Positions 34,461-43,975 are shown, counted from the stretch's first letter. The stretch: DNA of 64,000 bases from G963663365 sp963663365 (GCA_963663365.2 CAXXIH010000002.1:477952-541951); one strand, 5' to 3'. The notes: generated by a model not told the origin, from the sequence alone. Program-made: numbers and translations.

Positions 34461-37400
34461 ATGATTCAAAAGATACTATTTCTTGCCCTGATCGCAATTG
34501 TATGCGTCCCGCCCTCCTTTGCTCAAGCCGACCCCGATTTCGTTAAAACTTTATCGCCTGAAGCCCAAAGTTGGCTTGAATCTGCGCCGACAGTCACTGT
34601 TGGCTGCGAGAAGGATTGGGCTCCATATGACTTTGTTGATGCCAAAGGACGTTATCAAGGAATCGCGGAAGAATATCTGCAAATCATAGCGGAGCAAACA
34701 GGCATTCAATTTGAATATTACATAGGCGAGAGTTGGAACTCGCTGCTGGAGATGACAAAAGAACGCAAAGTTGATTTGCTTCCCTCCCTTTATCGCACGC
34801 CGGAACGTGAAATTTTTCTTCTCTACACTCCCCCTTACAACCGTGTGACAAACTTTGTTTTTACTCTTGCAGGCCAACAAGAAATCGACAGTTTTGAAAG
34901 CCTGGAAGGTAGAACAGTCGCTTTGGTTGATGGCTACAGCACAGTGGATGAAATGCGAAGCAGGTTTCCCGCGATTCCTATCATCACAAAACCCTCGATT
35001 CGGGAGGCGTTATTAACACTCATCACGGGAACAGCCGACGCTTATATCGGAGATATTAATTCAACCGGGTTTGCAATCAACGAGAATTCGTTAACCGGAA
35101 TAGAAGCAATTGCGCCAGCTCCATTCGATTCGCTCGATATCCACATGGGAATCCGCAAGGATTGGCCGGAATTACATGAAATCATTTGTGCTGTTTTGGA
35201 CAGCCTTTCCGCGGCCGATCATAACCTTATTAAAAGCAATTGGATTCCGTTCGGTCTTGCGGCAAAAGTCAAGACTGATACCAAAACAGTTGAACTAACA
35301 AAAGAAGAAATGAAATGGCTAAAAGACCATCCGGCAATTCGTTTCACAGGCGACCCAATGTGGCTTCCCTACGAGGCTTTTACAAATGAAGGTCAATACA
35401 TTGGGATTGTCAACGATTATCTTAGCGTCATCGAAGGCCGGCTGGGCATTACTTTCCAGCGTACCCCCTCGCCCAGTTGGAGCCATTCAATCGAAATGGC
35501 GCTGAATGGTGAAGTTGATGTAATCTCTGAAACCGCCGATTCAACCGCCTTTCGAGCCAAATTTGTTTTTGCTGAGCCTTACCTATCGAATCCAATGGCC
35601 GTAGTCCGGAAAAAAGGGGATATCTTTATTACCGATCTGAATAGGCTTTCAGGTGAAAGCATTGCAGTCATTAAGGATTATGGTTATTTAGGACGGATTT
35701 ATAGGACTTATCCCAAAATCCAATTTCAGGAAGTAGAAAATATCGAAGAGGGTCTTAATGCCGTATCGAGCGGGCGTGTCGACAACCTGGTCTGTACATT
35801 GGCACTTGCCAGTTACATGATCAACGAATTGGGATTACACAATATCGAAATAGCGGGCACGCTGGACATCGATATGGAGCTCACTCTGGCAGTCCGGAAA
35901 GATTGGGCCATCTTTCGCGACATCCTAAACAAGGCAATCCAATCAATCGATGAAGACGAAAGCCGCGACATCCTCAGCCGCTGGGACCGTAATGACGTTG
36001 TTATTCAGCGGATCGATTATGGCTTGCTTTTCCGTATCATCGCCGGCTTTTTGATCCTGCTGGTAATTGGCCTGTGGTGGAATCGCCGACTTGCACGTGA
36101 AATCAACGCACGCAAAAAGGCAGAAGGGGAACTCGTTCACGCGCGTATTGCCGCCGAGGATGCAAACCGCGCCAAAAGCACTTTCCTGGCCAACATGTCT
36201 CACGAAATACGAACCCCTATGAACGCCATTATCGGCTTTTCGCAGTTGTTGCAGCACGATCCGGTATTAGGTGAAGAACAAAGGGCTAATCTTGATATTA
36301 TCTGCCGAAGCGGCGATCACCTGTTGAACCTCATCAACGACATCCTTGACATGTCCAAGATTGAAGCGGGACGCATTCAACTCGATGAATCGAATTTCGA
36401 TCTCCACCGCGTAATTCAAGACATGGAAGATATGTTCCGGATGCGTGTACAAGAGCGAAGCCTCACACTGCTGGTAGAGCGGACCAACGATCTTCCCCAG
36501 TATATCCGAAGCGATGAAAAGAAACTGCGCCAAATCATCGTGAATCTTCTGGGTAACGCCGTAAAATTCACCAGCGAGGGAGGAATAAGCCTGCGCGCAG
36601 GTTATGAAAACAAGACGGAAAGCCAGGGCTTACTCATCATTGAAGTGGAAGATACAGGTGTGGGAATCGCCGAAGATGAAATCGGAAAGTTGTTTTCTGC
36701 GTTTTCGCAAACCTCCAGCGGCATTAAATCTCAACAGGGCACCGGCCTTGGCCTGGCCATAAGCCGGGAATTCGTCCATTTGATGGGTGGCGAACTGACA
36801 GTACGAAGCCAAGTCAATATGGGGACCTGTTTCCGCTTTGAGATTTCCATACAGGTCGTCGGCGCGGAGGATGTGGAAGAGCAATCGATTTTCACTCCCA
36901 AACGGATAGCCGGAATTCAGCCTGGGCAAAAAGATCATTCTCTTCTTGTAGTCGATGACAATCCAAATAACCGGAATCTACTCATCAAAATACTGAAGCG
37001 GGTAGGATTTCAGACACTCGAAGCGAGTAACGGACAAGAAGCGGTCGATTTATGGCGTGATCATAAACCCAGCCTGATTTGGATGGATTGGAACATGCCG
37101 GTAATGGATGGTTGCGAAGCCACCCGCATAATCAAGAAAGAATCAGAAGACAATGAGGCCGTAATCATCGCGCTTACGGCCAGCGCATTTGAAGAAGACA
37201 AAGCCAAAATCATCGAGGCCGGTTGCAATGATTTTCTTCGCAAGCCTTTTAAGGAGTCGGAGATATTCGAGCGTATTCAGAAATACCTGAATATAGAATT
37301 CATTTATGAAGGTGGAGAGGCAGCCGGTGATCCTGATACGATCCTGCGGCGAATTCGCGCGGCCAATTTCGATACTCCGGTCTTGGTCATCGATGACCTC

Positions 37401-38198
37401 CCTATGAACCGGCAGGTTGCTCAAAAACAGTTGGACGCTTTCGGATTGAAATGTGAGACGGCCAACGACGGGAAGAAAGGACTTCAACGAGCCCAAAACG
37501 GCGAGTACCTAATTATCTTTACCGATATCAACATGCCGGAAATGGATGGCTACCAATTTGCCCGTACCTACCGCGAATGGGAAGCCGAACACGGGAAGCG
37601 CACACCCGTAATAGCAATGACGGCAAATGTAATGAAAGAAGATGTCGATGCCTGCTTTGAGGTGGGAATGGATGACGTTGCGACCAAACCCATCACGCTC
37701 GAAAGCCTCGCTCAAAAACTGGCGTATTGGCTTCCCCAGGATAAGATACCACAAGATGTTCCACCCGAGCCGGAACCGGCCCTTCAAAAGTCCGAACAGG
37801 CCACCGATGATGATTCAACAACGCTTGCCAAATCCAGCTCATTGGAGGACAATTCTCCTCCAGTGGACTTGGAGCAACTAAAGGAAATTTTGGGAGAAGA
37901 TGATATCGAAGGGTTGGTGGAGATGTTAGACTACTTCGTCGAGGATTTTGACGGCCTGATACAAAACATAGAACAGGCCTTTGAATCGGAAGACCGCTCA
38001 AAACTGCGCGACAATGCACATAGCGCAAAAGGGGGGGCAGGCAATGCCGCTGCCATAACTTTGTCAGAAACAATGAAAGAGCTGCAGCTCGGAGCACTGG
38101 AAGGTCCGTGGAAGGATCTCCGTTTAATGTATAAAACAGCTCAACAGCAATACGAAAATGTTAAGCGCTTTATCGAAACGTTAAGAAGCAGAGGATAG
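34461..38198 (+). CDS. BvgS/EvgS-like hybrid sensor histidine kinase
   Basis: A 1245-residue membrane kinase. In order: signal peptide (about 1-22); two periplasmic solute-binding-protein-type sensor domains (about 35-270 and 285-505); one transmembrane helix (about 521-540); HisKA with H581 in NMSHEIRTPMN; an ATPase domain (N699 in NLLGNAVKFT, VEDTGVGIA, GTGLGLAIS); receiver 1 (D876 in WMDWNMPVMDG); receiver 2 (D1022 in FTDINMPEMDG); and an HPt domain with H1187 in NAHSAKGGAG. Paired Venus-flytrap domains are the hallmark of BvgS and EvgS, but those kinases have one receiver. The ATG at 34461 has AGGAG 6 bases upstream. It is translationally close to the next response regulator, its likely phosphate acceptor. 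The ligand is unknown; a sugar or acid is a guess from context. Confidence 0.92.
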   Translation: MIQKILFLALIAIVCVPPSFAQADPDFVKTLSPEAQSWLESAPTVTVGCEKDWAPYDFVDAKGRYQGIAEEYLQIIAEQTGIQFEYYIGESWNSLLEMTKERKVDLLPSLYRTPEREIFLLYTPPYNRVTNFVFTLAGQQEIDSFESLEGRTVALVDGYSTVDEMRSRFPAIPIITKPSIREALLTLITGTADAYIGDINSTGFAINENSLTGIEAIAPAPFDSLDIHMGIRKDWPELHEIICAVLDSLSAADHNLIKSNWIPFGLAAKVKTDTKTVELTKEEMKWLKDHPAIRFTGDPMWLPYEAFTNEGQYIGIVNDYLSVIEGRLGITFQRTPSPSWSHSIEMALNGEVDVISETADSTAFRAKFVFAEPYLSNPMAVVRKKGDIFITDLNRLSGESIAVIKDYGYLGRIYRTYPKIQFQEVENIEEGLNAVSSGRVDNLVCTLALASYMINELGLHNIEIAGTLDIDMELTLAVRKDWAIFRDILNKAIQSIDEDESRDILSRWDRNDVVIQRIDYGLLFRIIAGFLILLVIGLWWNRRLAREINARKKAEGELVHARIAAEDANRAKSTFLANMSHEIRTPMNAIIGFSQLLQHDPVLGEEQRANLDIICRSGDHLLNLINDILDMSKIEAGRIQLDESNFDLHRVIQDMEDMFRMRVQERSLTLLVERTNDLPQYIRSDEKKLRQIIVNLLGNAVKFTSEGGISLRAGYENKTESQGLLIIEVEDTGVGIAEDEIGKLFSAFSQTSSGIKSQQGTGLGLAISREFVHLMGGELTVRSQVNMGTCFRFEISIQVVGAEDVEEQSIFTPKRIAGIQPGQKDHSLLVVDDNPNNRNLLIKILKRVGFQTLEASNGQEAVDLWRDHKPSLIWMDWNMPVMDGCEATRIIKKESEDNEAVIIALTASAFEEDKAKIIEAGCNDFLRKPFKESEIFERIQKYLNIEFIYEGGEAAGDPDTILRRIRAANFDTPVLVIDDLPMNRQVAQKQLDAFGLKCETANDGKKGLQRAQNGEYLIIFTDINMPEMDGYQFARTYREWEAEHGKRTPVIAMTANVMKEDVDACFEVGMDDVATKPITLESLAQKLAYWLPQDKIPQDVPPEPEPALQKSEQATDDDSTTLAKSSSLEDNSPPVDLEQLKEILGEDDIEGLVEMLDYFVEDFDGLIQNIEQAFESEDRSKLRDNAHSAKGGAGNAAAITLSETMKELQLGALEGPWKDLRLMYKTAQQQYENVKRFIETLRSRG

Positions 38199-38204
38199 AT
38201 ATCC

Positions 38205-38951
38205 ATGGGCGATTCCACCTTTGCAAAACGCACATTCTTGATTGTTGACGACCATAACTTCTCACGCATCACTGTCTTGCGTCTGCTGAAAAACCTGGGC
38301 GACCCCGAAACCTATAGTGCGACCAATGGTGTAGAGGCATTATCGATACTTGAAAAGAAATCTCGCATTATTGACTGCGTAATCGCTGATTTTAATATGC
38401 CTGTCATGCATGGCCTGCTGCTATTAAAGCATATTCGAACCGGCCGTAACGAAATTCGCCGCAACCTTCCTATTTTAATGCTCACCGGGCATGGAGACAG
38501 CGCACTTGTGGAACTCGCGATTCAGCTTGACGTGAATTCATTCATGCTTAAACCGGTTACAAAACAAACTCTGACCAGCCGTTTGCAGCAAATATTCGAC
38601 GAATATGATCCCGATGACGAATCGCATCTGAAAAGCGAACAAGAATATGAAGCGTTGGATGTCGATACACGGATACGAGATCTTCTTGAACACAACGCAG
38701 CCTCCCAGATTGAAGATTCATCTATCGTCAAAGAGCAGGAAAAACCTGATATAGACAATGAAGGCGTAGCGTTCGTTATTGTAGGTGAGGTTCCGATCGG
38801 GTCGGTCTTGGCACGTCCGATATTTAACAAAGAAAAAACACAAATGTTCTTAAAACAGGAATCAGTTATGGATAAAAAGCGGTTGACCATGATACGCGAC
38901 TTAGCCGACATGGGGATGATCGATCCGCTTATACCCATTGTCCCAACCTAA
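38205..38951 (+). CDS. Response regulator with HD-GYP-associated-type tail but no HD-GYP
   Basis: A 248-residue cytosolic regulator. The receiver (about 10-130) has D15-D16 (FLIVDDHNF), phospho-acceptor D62 (VIADFNMPVMHG), T94 (LMLTGHGD) and K116 (FMLKPV). After an acidic linker, residues 195-245 (GEVPIGSVLARPIFNKEKTQ, then LTMIRDLADMG) resemble the small segment that usually precedes HD-GYP cyclic-di-GMP phosphodiesterase domains. The protein stops there without one. The start lies 6 bases after the hybrid kinase stop, with AGAGGA inside the kinase's last codons, so the two are surely co-expressed. Its output is probably protein-protein contact; this is inference. Confidence 0.85.
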   Translation: MGDSTFAKRTFLIVDDHNFSRITVLRLLKNLGDPETYSATNGVEALSILEKKSRIIDCVIADFNMPVMHGLLLLKHIRTGRNEIRRNLPILMLTGHGDSALVELAIQLDVNSFMLKPVTKQTLTSRLQQIFDEYDPDDESHLKSEQEYEALDVDTRIRDLLEHNAASQIEDSSIVKEQEKPDIDNEGVAFVIVGEVPIGSVLARPIFNKEKTQMFLKQESVMDKKRLTMIRDLADMGMIDPLIPIVPT

Positions 38952-39034
38952 TATATTGTTTTGTTGGATGTTGCATGCCTTCGGGCCTAAGCATGCTTAT
39001 AACACAGATCGCTATCGATAAAGGAGAAGTCATT

Positions 39035-39787
39035 ATGAATGGAATCCGAAACGGTTGCCTTCTGTGTTGTTGCCTTTTACTGTCTTTCATTGGTGGCTGT
39101 AGCCATTCAAATGAAATAAAAACAAACCAAATACAAACGGCCCCAAATAAGCCCCAAAATCCGGCTTTCGCAGAAATCGCCGATGATCCGAATCTACCGC
39201 GTGTTCTTTTAATCGGCGACTCAATTTCCATGGGCTATACAGTTGGAGTTCGCGAACTACTTAAAGGGACGGCCAATGTGCACCGGATTCCCGAAAATGG
39301 CGGCCCCACAACCCGAGGACTCATAAACATTGAGCAATGGCTGGGCAAAGGCAATTGGGATGTAATTCACTTCAATTGGGGACTGCACGATCTTAAATTT
39401 ATGAAAGATGGTAAACGCCAGATTCCGCTCGATGAATATCGTACAAACCTGGATTGCCTTACCCAAAGGTTAAGCGCCACTGGAGCCACGCTGATTTGGG
39501 CCAACACAACACCGGTTCCCGAAGGAGGAGTATCCCCGAAGCGGTTACCGGAAGACGTTGCGCTCTACAATAAAGCCGCACTTGAAATTATGAATAAATA
39601 CGGCATCGCAGTCGATGATCTGTACTCCTTTGCGCAGCCGATACTTCCTCAAATTCAAATGCCTGTTAATGTTCATTTCACGGAAATCGGATCCGATGCG
39701 CTGGCACATTGCGTCGCCTCAAGAATTAAATTGGCCCTTATCCAAAGGGACATTAAACGAGCTGCGATAGAAAAAATCAGCCCGTAA
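39035..39787 (+). CDS. SGNH/GDSL-family hydrolase, lipoprotein
   Basis: A 250-residue esterase-like lipoprotein. The signal peptide ends in lipobox FIGGC with C22. SGNH blocks are visible: block I LLIGDSISMGY with the nucleophile serine, block II glycine in ENGGPTTRG, block III asparagine in HFNWGLHDL, and block V histidine in NVHFTEIG. The aspartate usually three residues before that histidine is valine, which I recall as typical of this planctomycete-type subgroup (LHDLK...TTPVPEG). Such proteins often occur near sulfatases and may remove acetyl groups from glycans. The ATG at 39035 follows AAGGAG by 8 bases; the frame is open to 38975. It converges with the nitrilase-like gene. Confidence 0.87.
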   Translation: MNGIRNGCLLCCCLLLSFIGGCSHSNEIKTNQIQTAPNKPQNPAFAEIADDPNLPRVLLIGDSISMGYTVGVRELLKGTANVHRIPENGGPTTRGLINIEQWLGKGNWDVIHFNWGLHDLKFMKDGKRQIPLDEYRTNLDCLTQRLSATGATLIWANTTPVPEGGVSPKRLPEDVALYNKAALEIMNKYGIAVDDLYSFAQPILPQIQMPVNVHFTEIGSDALAHCVASRIKLALIQRDIKRAAIEKISP

Positions 39788-39830
39788 TAAACGTAGTGAT
39801 TGTCGGTGTATTCTCAGTTTTCTTCCGGTT

Positions 39831-40736
39831 TTATTCCAACTCGATCGTATACACCACAATATGCTCGCCTTGGTCGGGAGCCTTAGCAACCCAATCGCCA
39901 TCTGTGCCAAGTACACCGCTCGGCGCTGAGCAGGGGATATCGGTCGGAGCGCAATTATCTGCACATACAATCCATACTTTGCCCGCGCATGCACGAATTC
40001 TCAGGTTCGTTTCATGGAAAGGCCAATAGACATTTTTCGACCAATTACTGCCGCTACGCCCGCCGTTAATGGCGTGGAATATGATTTTTGCACCCATATC
40101 CGATAGTTTCTGACTCAAATGAGGCTCATCCATTGGCGTACCGCCCGGATTTCCCCACATATCATTGCAAATCAATCCGCCGATTTTGATTCCATTGAGT
40201 GTATAGGTCTGCAATGGTTGGACAGCGTAACGAGTGATCTCACCCTTGAGCGGTTTTGTCATCGAACCGCAGAGCAGCGTCTTACTGTGGAAACCGAGGA
40301 AATTCCCCTGACCATCATAAAAACGAATCTGGTTGTAACACCGGCCATCGCCGGGCTCTACAAAACAAGTTCCCAAAGCCAAAGCCAATCCACCCTTCGT
40401 AGACTTTGCCAGCAACTGCTCTAATCCCTTCTCAACGCTCTTCTGGTCAAATTCGTGCGTATACCCGCTCAGCGATCCTTCGGGTGTTAAAAGCACATCC
40501 GCCTTCTGTTCGATTGCATAATCAATCGCGCGTGAAATCGTCTCCACGTTTGTTGGAATATCATCAGAAACAGGAATTTGCCCCGCCGCCACACGCAAGG
40601 TTTTAACTTGTTTTTCATTTGCCGCAATCGTTACCATTGATTTCGAATTCTGCTCGCAAAGACCTTCTCGTACTGAGCCAAGAACTAAACCAATCGCTGT
40701 TATCACCATACAGATTCGAAAAGTCATATGCATCAT
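39831..40736 (-). CDS. Exported carbon-nitrogen hydrolase (nitrilase superfamily)
   Basis: A 301-residue amidase-type enzyme with the Glu-Lys-Cys triad of the nitrilase superfamily: E86 in LLTPEGSLSGY, K152 in FHSKTLLCG, C190 in GGLICNDMWG. A Sec signal-like N-terminus (ICMVITAIGLVLG, cut near GLC) suggests export, which is uncommon for this mostly cytosolic superfamily. It would hydrolyse amides, carbamoyl compounds or nitriles; the substrate is unknown. ATG codons occur at 40736 and 40733, preceded by GAGAGTGG. It is separated from fliG by 568 bases. Confidence 0.83.
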   Translation of the reverse strand: MMHMTFRICMVITAIGLVLGSVREGLCEQNSKSMVTIAANEKQVKTLRVAAGQIPVSDDIPTNVETISRAIDYAIEQKADVLLTPEGSLSGYTHEFDQKSVEKGLEQLLAKSTKGGLALALGTCFVEPGDGRCYNQIRFYDGQGNFLGFHSKTLLCGSMTKPLKGEITRYAVQPLQTYTLNGIKIGGLICNDMWGNPGGTPMDEPHLSQKLSDMGAKIIFHAINGGRSGSNWSKNVYWPFHETNLRIRACAGKVWIVCADNCAPTDIPCSAPSGVLGTDGDWVAKAPDQGEHIVVYTIELE

Positions 40737-41304
40737 GCCACTCTCTTTCGTTAAGTTCTATCATTAAGCCGGAGTATCTCTCAAAACGGGAAACCTAAAA
40801 CATCGGTACGTTTTGGAATTCCCGGCACGATCTTCAGCACGGTACTTAGCCTCAGGCGGGCTGTCAATCACATTCTGTGCAATCCCCTTTCTTCCCGGGG
40901 CCAGGAAAAAAAAGCAATCCTATGACCTGCTGACACAGGCGACTCTTCTATCTTCAGTTTCAAGTCAGGCGCATAAAAACAATACTCATGTAAAAGTCAC
41001 TTCTTTCTGGTACAATCCTTATTTAGAAGGAGAATTGAGTTACGCTATTGTCTAAATACAGGCTGGCCGGTCCAACGCGCTTTTAACTCCTACTACCCGC
41101 TGACGTCTATCCCTGCTGTCTGATTTCGCTTCTGCTATTGTTCGCCGATTCTGGAGCAGATGCATGCTAGGCATGGATTGGAACCATTAAGTAACTACTG
41201 TTGAATCAGAGGATTGTAGAAATGCCACCGTGGTTATAGCTGCGGATGGCGCCATGCCAGATCGTACACATGTAACCGTGCCTTCATATATAGGAGGCAA
41301 TTCG
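40737..41304. other. Intergenic region upstream of fliG, 568 bases
   Basis: It is divergent between the nitrilase-like gene and fliG. An extended -10 candidate is at 41008-41016. An 80-codon frame (40813-41055) has no ribosome site and implausible composition. AAGGAG near 41029 precedes only a seven-codon TTG frame. I see nothing else. Confidence 0.4.
41008..41016 (+). promoter_or_regulatory. Candidate extended -10 promoter element
   Basis: TGG-TACAAT matches an extended -10 (TGnTATAAT) at eight of nine defined or free positions. No convincing -35 lies 17 bases upstream. If used, it gives fliG a leader of roughly 280 bases. Confidence 0.3.
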
Positions 41305-42327
41305 ATGGTTGTTGCCAACAAAGATAAGGCAAAACTTACGGGACGTAAAAAGGCCGCTATTTTGATGGTCACTCTGGGACCTGAGGCTGCGGCCGACGCA
41401 TACCGTCATCTAACCGACGAAGAAATCGAGCAGATTACGCTTGAAGTCGCCAATCTTGGCACGGTGCCTCAGGAACTCAAAACACAAGTCATCGAGGAAT
41501 TTTATCACACTTCGATGGCCAAACAGTATATGAGTTCAGGCGGTATCGGTACCGCCCGCGAGATTCTCGAAAAGGCTCTCGGCCCGGGTAGAGCCATGGA
41601 GATCATCGAACGACTCCAAGGCATGCTGCAGGGCTCGCCTTTCGACTTCCTTAAAAAGGTGGATCCCAACCATCTGCTCAATTTCATTCAAAAAGAGCAC
41701 CCCCAGACCATCGCGCTAATTTTGGCTTATTTGGATTACCAACAGTCGGCGGTGATTATGTCCGCCTTGCCGCCAGAATCCCAGACCGAAGTTGCCTTGC
41801 GCATTGCCACCATGGACCAAACTGCACCGGAGATCATCTCTGAGGTAGAGCGCGTTTTGGAGCGAAAGATCGCGACCGTGCTTTCGCAGGAGTTTACGAC
41901 GGCCGGTGGAATCGAAGCCCTTGCTGAATTACTCAACCGCGTGGACCGGGCAACGGAAAAAGGCATCCTGGAAACGCTGGAAGAGGAAAATCAGGAGCTG
42001 GCGGTCGAAATCAAGAAATTGATGTTTACCTTCGACGATGTGATGCTCTTGGACGACAAAGCTATCCAATCGGTGCTTAAAGAAGTAGACATGAAAGAAG
42101 TCGCAGTGGCTCTTAAGGGGGCAACGGAAGAGGTCAAGGATAAAATATTTTCCAATGTGTCTTCCCGCGCAGCCGATAACATGCGCGAGGAGATGGAATT
42201 TATGGGCCCGGTCCGTGTAAAACAGGTGGAGGAAGCTCAGCAGAAGATCGTGGCCGTAATCCGCCGTCTTGAAGAATCGGGTGAAATCATCATCGCCCGT
42301 GGCGGCAGCGAAGAGATGATGGCCTAG
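41305..42327 (+). CDS. fliG: Flagellar motor switch protein FliG
   Basis: A 340-residue protein of normal FliG length with all three domains. FliG-N starts LTGRKKAAILMVTLGPEAAA. FliG-M contains the EHPQTIALILAYL motif (EHPQ needed for FliM contact). FliG-C has the charged torque helix: MFTFDDVMLLDD, then SSRAADNMREEMEFMGPVR and VEEAQQKIVAVIRRLEESGEI. It couples stator force to rotor rotation and sets the switch state at the cytoplasmic face of the basal body. The ATG at 41305 has a perfect AGGAGG 7 bases upstream; the frame is open to 41230. No other flagellar gene is in the window, so it is an isolated copy. Codon use looks more GC-rich than its neighbours, as expected of a conserved, expressed gene. 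Confidence 0.95.
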   Translation: MVVANKDKAKLTGRKKAAILMVTLGPEAAADAYRHLTDEEIEQITLEVANLGTVPQELKTQVIEEFYHTSMAKQYMSSGGIGTAREILEKALGPGRAMEIIERLQGMLQGSPFDFLKKVDPNHLLNFIQKEHPQTIALILAYLDYQQSAVIMSALPPESQTEVALRIATMDQTAPEIISEVERVLERKIATVLSQEFTTAGGIEALAELLNRVDRATEKGILETLEEENQELAVEIKKLMFTFDDVMLLDDKAIQSVLKEVDMKEVAVALKGATEEVKDKIFSNVSSRAADNMREEMEFMGPVRVKQVEEAQQKIVAVIRRLEESGEIIIARGGSEEMMA

Positions 42328-42664
42328 TCCCTACTCAAACTGAAAAAATGAAGCACGAGCCGCTTTCCGGCAAACCGCTACAAAAACATTTGTTCGAATG
42401 GCTGTAACATCAATCAGATTAGGCACTTAAGGTTTAAGATAGAATAATTTCTGCGGCACCCATGTATCGAAGTTCGACGCTATTGATTCCCCCAAAATTA
42501 CCTTGTGCCTGCTGATGCCCTGTAGTAGCATTGGAGGTTGACAGAATTTTATTTGCGCTACTTGGTAGTGTGGGTTTGTGAATAATTAACTTACCGTCGG
42601 CGTTATAGTGTTTAGTGGCAAACACGAACTGAATAATTCGGGTATCGAAAATTAGGAGGCAATT
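42328..42664. other. Intergenic region, 337 bases
   Basis: It lies between fliG and an exported protein gene. A GTGTTT-AGTGGC-AAACAC hairpin (42608-42625) lies about 40 bases before the next start. A minus-strand 63-codon frame (42434-42625) begins with GTG inside that hairpin, has no ribosome site and was not accepted. No strong terminator follows fliG. Confidence 0.4.
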
Positions 42665-43975
42665 ATGAAGAGTAGCACTGTAATCAGTTTATTTCTCCTT
42701 ACAACACTTTTCTCAGGAACGGTAAACGCTGAATCATATCCGGCGATTTTTTTAAAAGTGATAGGCAATAAAGGTAAACCTGTTTCAGATTTTCAAGTTA
42801 GCGTCATAGATGGGCACTCAAGTCGTGGATGGCAAAATGGAAAAGAAGGAAATATAAGGCTCGGTGGATATCTATTTTCATCCATTGAGAGATCGAAATC
42901 TATTCAGTGTGATCTAATTATTCGGGCCGAAGGTTATGCGCCGCGTATTGTTGGCGTAGATGAGCCTGCCAAAGAAGTCAAACTGAAGGTGAAACTTAAG
43001 GAAGGACGTCCCGTGCGTCTGACGATCAAAGATCAAACCGGAAGACCAATCCCACAATCATTAAGGCCAGTCCTTTTCTACAAGCGCCATGAAAGCCTGG
43101 CAATGCGTTGCCAGCGAATCGACGATGGAACATTGCCAAGCGATATTACGGAGTTCTACCCCTTTCAGACAGAACGAATCGCTGATGGGCAGTATCTTTT
43201 TCAATGGCCGGAAGATCGTGAAGATATTTACGTCTGTATCAATGAGCCAGGGTTTTTACAAGGATATATCGGCGGCCCTTATTCACGCAGAGACTTGCGC
43301 AAGGGAGAAATTACAGCCGATTTACCAAAGCCTGCAAAGACCACGATTCAGTTCAACTCACACAAAGAAGATTTAGGCGACCTTCCGTTTAAATCCGTAA
43401 CTATGCAAATTATGAAATCGTGTTCTTTGATTGATCGCAGAGTGACGATCTTGGACACACGCGAATTTCCCGCAGGGGACTATACAGTCACAGTCGATGA
43501 TCTCTCTCCGGGAAAATACACATTTACATCTTACACTCGGCCTATAACCGAAATCTCCCCCTCTGAGTATGGAAAGCCAAATCCCGGCTGTTTTCGTGAT
43601 TTTGAAAAAACAGAGCTGTGTGAGGGGGCGGTACACAATATCAATCATGAATATGAGGAATTGGATAAAAACCAATATAAGGGTGGTCATGATTTAACGC
43701 TTAAGGTTCTCGACACCAAGGGTAAACCCGCGGGAGGGCAGGAATACAATTTTGGCTTTATGGATGAGCACTACGGCGCATCATATTTTCAAGAAGGCAG
43801 TATTCCCCAAAGCGGAGTTCTGGAATTGAAGGGATTAAATATAACCCGTGGCTATTCGCTCTATGTATTGCTGATGGAAGGAGGCATGTTCCCAATTAAA
43901 ATTGAAAACCAAAACACACTGCATCACGAGCAGACAATTACCTTGGCTCCAGTTAAAAACGAAAAAAAGAACTAA
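42665..43975 (+). CDS. Exported beta-rich protein, carboxypeptidase-regulatory-like repeats
   Basis: A 436-residue protein with a signal peptide (residues 1-22, ending TVNA). I do not recognise a named family. The body looks like a chain of Ig-like or carboxypeptidase-regulatory-like sandwiches, each opening with a similar phrase: AIFLKVIGNKGKPVSDFQVSV, RLTIKDQTGRPIPQSL, and LTLKVLDTKGKPAGGQEYNF. A short segment GDYTVTVDDLSPGKYTFTSY has the usual final strand. No catalytic motif and no C-terminal anchor are seen. Such chains are usually surface or adhesive modules. The ATG at 42665 has TAGGAGG 7 bases upstream, the same leader word as fliG (TAGGAGGCAATT). Confidence 0.72.
   Translation: MKSSTVISLFLLTTLFSGTVNAESYPAIFLKVIGNKGKPVSDFQVSVIDGHSSRGWQNGKEGNIRLGGYLFSSIERSKSIQCDLIIRAEGYAPRIVGVDEPAKEVKLKVKLKEGRPVRLTIKDQTGRPIPQSLRPVLFYKRHESLAMRCQRIDDGTLPSDITEFYPFQTERIADGQYLFQWPEDREDIYVCINEPGFLQGYIGGPYSRRDLRKGEITADLPKPAKTTIQFNSHKEDLGDLPFKSVTMQIMKSCSLIDRRVTILDTREFPAGDYTVTVDDLSPGKYTFTSYTRPITEISPSEYGKPNPGCFRDFEKTELCEGAVHNINHEYEELDKNQYKGGHDLTLKVLDTKGKPAGGQEYNFGFMDEHYGASYFQEGSIPQSGVLELKGLNITRGYSLYVLLMEGGMFPIKIENQNTLHHEQTITLAPVKNEKKN

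Noticed and set aside
38522..38938. 138-codon frame antisense to the response regulator
   Set aside because: Serine- and arginine-rich mirror of a well-supported receiver gene, with no start signals of its own.
40813..41055. 80-codon frame upstream of fliG
   Set aside because: No ribosome site and implausible composition. The only good Shine-Dalgarno nearby (AAGGAG near 41029) precedes a seven-codon TTG frame.
42434..42625. Minus-strand 63-codon frame upstream of the exported Ig-like protein
   Set aside because: GTG start inside a hairpin, no ribosome site, and no recognisable domain.
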